Both the position numbers and the translations under genes were made by a program. Positions 5,727 to 8,480 of a DNA stretch of 8,480 bases are shown one piece after another. The notes beneath the pieces were generated by a model that did not search any database, had not been told where the DNA came from, and was given only the letters and a program-made list of their open reading frames with translations. This DNA is from JAVBNC01 sp031551765 (GTDB taxonomy: Bacteria; Desulfobacterota; Desulfovibrionia; Desulfovibrionales; Desulfovibrionaceae). Numbering within the stretch: the first letter of the stretch is position 1; each line of letters opens with the position of its first letter. The stretch lies in assembly GCA_031551765.1 (NCBI GenBank), contig JAVBNC010000072.1, positions 1 through 8,480 on the forward strand, read 5' to 3'.

Positions 5727-5763
5727 ATGGGTACCCATAGTCCTATATGCGCCGTCTCGGCGC
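5727..5763 (+). promoter_or_regulatory. Palindrome and hairpin in the islA leader
   Basis: ATGGGTACCCAT (5727-5738) is a perfect 12-base palindrome lying on the predicted transcription start. Just after it, GCGCCG (5749-5754) and CGGCGC (5758-5763) form a perfect six-pair hairpin with a TCT loop, 23 bases before the ribosome site at 5787-5793. The first could be a repressor operator and the second a 5'-end mRNA stabiliser. Neither function is demonstrated. Confidence 0.35.
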
Positions 5764-5799
5764 GATCATACCCATCCCGGCGATCCGGAGGAGCAAGCC

Positions 5800-8298
5800 A
5801 TGACCACGATCCAATGCTGCGAAACCTTGTCCCCCCATGAGCAACGCTTGCAGGACAAAATGGCGGGCAGAGAAGACCGTTTCCGCAAATCCCACCAGCG
5901 CGTGTTCACCATTCTGGAAGAGTTTGAAGGGTTGCGGCCGGCCATTGACGTGGAACGCGCCCGCTACTTCACCCAGTCCATGAAGGAAACCGAGGGCCAG
6001 CCCCTGGTGCTGCGCTGGGCCAAGGCCATGTACCATATCGCGGCCAACATCACAGTATATATAGACCCGCACCAGCTTTTGGCCGGCCGCGTGGGCATGC
6101 CGGGCCGCTACGGCATTCTGTACCCGGAACTGGACGGCGATTTCCTGGACGCCGCGGTGAAAGACCTGCCCAGCCGCAAGGAATCGCCCGCCACCATCTC
6201 CAAGGAAGACGCCCGTATCGTGGTGGAGGAAATAGCCCCCTACTGGAAGGGCAAAACCTACCACGAAGCCCTGAACGCCGCGCTGCCCCCTGACGTGCAC
6301 AAACTGACCTACGACGATGACGAAGGGCTTGTCTCCCGCTTTATCGTCAATGAAACCTCGTCCTTCCGCTCCTCCATCCAGTGGGTGCACGACTATGAAA
6401 AGGTCCTGAAGCGCGGCTTCAACGGCCTCAAGGCCGAGGCGGAAGAAAAGCTGGCCGCCCTGGACCCGGACAGCCCCCTGGACAGCTGCGAGAAAAAACC
6501 CTTCCTGGAAGCCATTGTCATCGTGTCCGACGCCATTATCCTGTGGGCCAAGCGCCACGCGGAACTGGCCCGCTCTCTCGCCAAGAAGGAAAAGGACCCC
6601 GCCCGCAAACAGGAACTGCTGGCTATCGCCGCCAACTGCGAACACGTGCCCGCCAACCCGGCCCGCACCTTCTACGAAGCCGTGCAGTCCCAGTGGTTCG
6701 TGCAGATGTTCTCCCGCCTGGAGCAAAAGACCGGGACCATCATTTCCAACGGCCGCATGGACCAGTACTTCTACCCGCTCTATAGGAAAGACATTCTGGA
6801 AGGCCGCCTCAACGACGAAAAGGCCATTGAGCTCTTGGAATGCATGTGGGTGGGCATGGCCCAGTTCATCGACATGTACATTTCCCCGGCCGGCGGCGCC
6901 ATCAATGAAGGCTACGCCCACTGGGAAGCCGTGACCATAGGCGGCCAGACCCCGGAAGGCGCCGACGCCACCAACGAGCTGAGCTACCTGTTCCTGAAAT
7001 CCAAGCGCGAATTCCCCATGCACTACCCGGACCTGGCGGCGCGCATCCATTCCCGCTCGCCCGAGCGCTTCCTGTGGGAAGTTGCCGAAACCATCAAGGA
7101 AGGCTCCGGCTTCCCCAAGCTGATCAACGACGAAGAGGTCATCCCCCTGTACGTCTCCAAGGGCGCGACCTTTGAAGAAGCGTACGACTACGCGGTTTCC
7201 GGCTGCACGGAAGCCCGCATGCCCAACCGGGACACCTACACCAGCGGCGGCGCGTACATCAACTTCGGCGCGGCCCTGGAAATGGCGCTCTACAACGGCC
7301 AGATGAGAAAATTCCCCGGCAGGGAACTGGGCCTGAAAACCGGCGACGTGACCAAGTTCAAGACCTGGGAGCAGTTCTGGGAAGCCTACAAGGCCCAGCA
7401 CATGCTCTTTCTCAGAACCGCCTTCATGCAGCAGTATCTGATCATCAAGCTGCGGGCTCAGCATTTCGCGCAGCCCATGGGTTCCGCCATGCACGACCTG
7501 TGCATGAAGTACTGCCTGGACCTGCACACCCCGCAAATTCCCGAAGGCATCAACCTGGGCTATTTCGAATACATCGGCTACGGCACGGTGGTGGATTCGC
7601 TGGCGGCCATCAAGAAGCTGGTGTTCGAAGACAAGAAGCTGACCATGCGGCAGGTGCTGGACGCCCTGGCCTGCAACTTTGAAGGCAAGGAAGACGTTCG
7701 CGCGCTGCTCAAGTCCGCGCCCTGCTACGGCAACAACGATCCTTACGCCGACGTGATCGCCAAGGATATCGACCTCCTGTCCGTGGAATACGGCAAGAAA
7801 TACTCCGCCGAACTGGGCATGCACAACGACGTGCGCTACGTGCCCTTCACTTCCCACGTGCCCTTCGGCAAGGTGGTTTCCGCCACCCCCAACGGCCGCA
7901 GGGCCTGGACGGCGCTTTCCGACGGCACTTCCGCCTCCCACGGCGCGGACGTCATGGGGCCCACGGCGGTACTGCTCTCCAACTACCACACCAAGAACTA
8001 CGGCTACCGCGACCGCGCGGCCCGCATGCTGAACATCAAGTTCACCCCCAAGTCCCTGGAAGGCGACGACGGCACCAAGAAGATGGTCTCCTTCATCCGC
8101 ACCTTCTGCGACCTGAAGCTGTGGCACGTGCAGTTCAACGTCATCAACAAGGAAACCCTGGTGGCCGCCCAGAAAGACCCGGACAAGTACCGCAACCTCA
8201 TCGTGCGCATAGCCGGCTACAGCGCCTACTTTGTGGACCTTTCCCCGGACCTGCAGAACGACCTGATCGCCCGCACGGCCCACGGGACCATGTATTAA
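5800..8298 (+). CDS. islA: Isethionate sulfite-lyase, glycyl radical enzyme
   Basis: This 832-residue cytoplasmic glycyl radical enzyme is predicted to cleave the C-S bond of isethionate (2-hydroxyethanesulfonate) to acetaldehyde and sulfite under anoxic conditions. The pyruvate formate-lyase-like domain carries the thiyl cysteine Cys469 and base Glu471 in SGCTEARMPN. The C-terminal glycyl domain carries Gly806 in VRIAGYSAYF. From memory, the characterised Desulfovibrio vulgaris enzyme uses Cys468, Glu470, Gly805, with Arg189, Gln193, Trp374 and Arg678 around the substrate. All are found here shifted by exactly one residue (Arg190, Gln194, Trp375, Arg679), which strongly favours IslA over choline, glycerol, hydroxyproline or dihydroxypropanesulfonate enzymes. 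The ATG at 5800 follows GGAGGAG (5787-5793). The upstream open frame to 5434 has no start signal and lacks protein character. It needs a radical-SAM activase (IslB), not present in this window. It stands alone before a strong terminator and is divergent from the ABC operon. The synonym iseG is also used. Confidence 0.9.
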   Translation: MTTIQCCETLSPHEQRLQDKMAGREDRFRKSHQRVFTILEEFEGLRPAIDVERARYFTQSMKETEGQPLVLRWAKAMYHIAANITVYIDPHQLLAGRVGMPGRYGILYPELDGDFLDAAVKDLPSRKESPATISKEDARIVVEEIAPYWKGKTYHEALNAALPPDVHKLTYDDDEGLVSRFIVNETSSFRSSIQWVHDYEKVLKRGFNGLKAEAEEKLAALDPDSPLDSCEKKPFLEAIVIVSDAIILWAKRHAELARSLAKKEKDPARKQELLAIAANCEHVPANPARTFYEAVQSQWFVQMFSRLEQKTGTIISNGRMDQYFYPLYRKDILEGRLNDEKAIELLECMWVGMAQFIDMYISPAGGAINEGYAHWEAVTIGGQTPEGADATNELSYLFLKSKREFPMHYPDLAARIHSRSPERFLWEVAETIKEGSGFPKLINDEEVIPLYVSKGATFEEAYDYAVSGCTEARMPNRDTYTSGGAYINFGAALEMALYNGQMRKFPGRELGLKTGDVTKFKTWEQFWEAYKAQHMLFLRTAFMQQYLIIKLRAQHFAQPMGSAMHDLCMKYCLDLHTPQIPEGINLGYFEYIGYGTVVDSLAAIKKLVFEDKKLTMRQVLDALACNFEGKEDVRALLKSAPCYGNNDPYADVIAKDIDLLSVEYGKKYSAELGMHNDVRYVPFTSHVPFGKVVSATPNGRRAWTALSDGTSASHGADVMGPTAVLLSNYHTKNYGYRDRAARMLNIKFTPKSLEGDDGTKKMVSFIRTFCDLKLWHVQFNVINKETLVAAQKDPDKYRNLIVRIAGYSAYFVDLSPDLQNDLIARTAHGTMY

Positions 8299-8326
8299 CA
8301 GCCATACCAAGCGGTTTTCAGACCGG

Positions 8327-8355
8327 CCGGGGAGGGCAACCTCCCCGGTTTTTTT
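8327..8355 (+). terminator. Strong intrinsic terminator after islA
   Basis: CCGGGGAGG (8327-8335) pairs perfectly with CCTCCCCGG (8340-8348) around a GCAA loop, followed by seven T (8349-8355). It lies 28 bases after the islA stop codon. It makes islA a single-gene transcript in the rightward direction, so genes beyond need their own promoter. Confidence 0.95.
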
Positions 8356-8376
8356 ATCGCTTTTTCCCTTTCCGGG

Positions 8377-8393
8377 TTGGCACGGTTCTTTCA
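8377..8393 (+). promoter_or_regulatory. Candidate sigma-54 promoter for the next gene to the right
   Basis: TTGGCACG (8377-8384) is a perfect -24 element. After four bases, TTTCA (8389-8393) matches TTGCA at four of five positions. The first ten bases, TTGGCACGGT, are identical to those of the candidate islA promoter at 5705-5714. It follows the islA terminator and would start transcription near 8405, heading out of the window. The controlled gene cannot be seen; the activating enzyme islB is a reasonable guess. Confidence 0.5.
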
Positions 8394-8433
8394 TGGACAA
8401 AACCGGGACTGTTTTAAAAAGATGGGTTTTGCT

Positions 8434-8467
8434 CCCTGGCAAGGAAAAGGACGATTTTGGGCCAGGG
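8434..8467. repeat. Inverted repeat at the right edge
   Basis: CCCTGGC (8434-8440) and GCCAGGG (8461-8467) are perfect seven-base arms 20 bases apart. They lie just downstream of the predicted transcription start near 8405, so they may be a leader hairpin or operator of the next gene. The window ends 13 bases later, so context is missing. Confidence 0.3.
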
Positions 8468-8480
8468 ATAGTACTCTTCT

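Noticed and set aside
5434..5799. N-terminal extension of islA
   Set aside because: The frame is open by chance. The extension would give about 122 residues without family similarity, while ATG 5800 has GGAGGAG at ideal spacing and gives the family's normal length and residue numbering.
5800..8298. Choline TMA-lyase, glycerol dehydratase, HypD or DHPS sulfolyase identity
   Set aside because: The Arg190/Gln194/Trp375/Arg679 set with Cys469, Glu471 and Gly806 aligns one-for-one, offset by one, with the IslA residues I recall. An alignment against characterised IslA and HpsG would settle it.
5743..8442. Very long open frame antisense to islA
   Set aside because: The GC-rich codon pattern of islA leaves the complementary frame open. 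The translation is rich in Gly, His, Val and Gln, has no domain character and no ribosome site, and the sense strand encodes a complete enzyme.
8393..8480. Small open frame running off the right edge
   Set aside because: ATG 8393 overlaps the predicted -12 element and has no ribosome site. About 29 codons without recognisable similarity are not enough to call a gene.

Overview
The window most likely comes from a sulfite- or sulfate-reducing member of the Desulfovibrionaceae (Bilophila/Desulfovibrio type). I base this on a GC-rich sequence, strong GGGAGG-type ribosome binding sites, and above all a glycyl radical enzyme whose active-site residues fit isethionate sulfite-lyase (IslA, also called IseG). 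That enzyme releases sulfite from isethionate for anaerobic respiration. The genus is inferred, not proven.

Layout. Bases 1-420 hold no gene I can support, but they are rich in hairpins and include a bidirectional-looking terminator at 34-63. Bases 421-5063 are a five-gene minus-strand ABC importer operon of the nitrate/sulfonate/taurine (NrtABCD/SsuABC/TauABC) type. In transcription order it runs: periplasmic binding protein (3948-5063), permease 1 (2983-3855), ATPase 1 (2147-2986), permease 2 (1318-2136), ATPase 2 (421-1305). An intrinsic terminator lies directly behind the binding-protein gene. Bases 5064-5799 are a 736-base divergent regulatory region full of dyads, direct repeats and promoter-like boxes. 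Bases 5800-8298 encode the glycyl radical enzyme on the plus strand, closed by a strong terminator at 8327-8355. A second sigma-54-like promoter at 8377-8393 points out of the window, probably towards a further gene of the pathway such as the activating enzyme IslB, which is not seen here.

How the genes may work together. The importer would bring a small sulfonate (isethionate, or taurine as its precursor) into the cytoplasm. IslA would cleave isethionate to acetaldehyde and sulfite, with sulfite going to dissimilatory sulfite reductase and acetaldehyde to acetyl-CoA or ethanol. Described isethionate loci in these bacteria generally use a TRAP transporter, so a divergent two-permease, two-ATPase ABC importer is the notable feature. 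The two ATPases also show complementary departures from consensus that fall in the same composite ATP site, as expected of a heterodimer with one degenerate site. Substrate and regulation are inferences from context.
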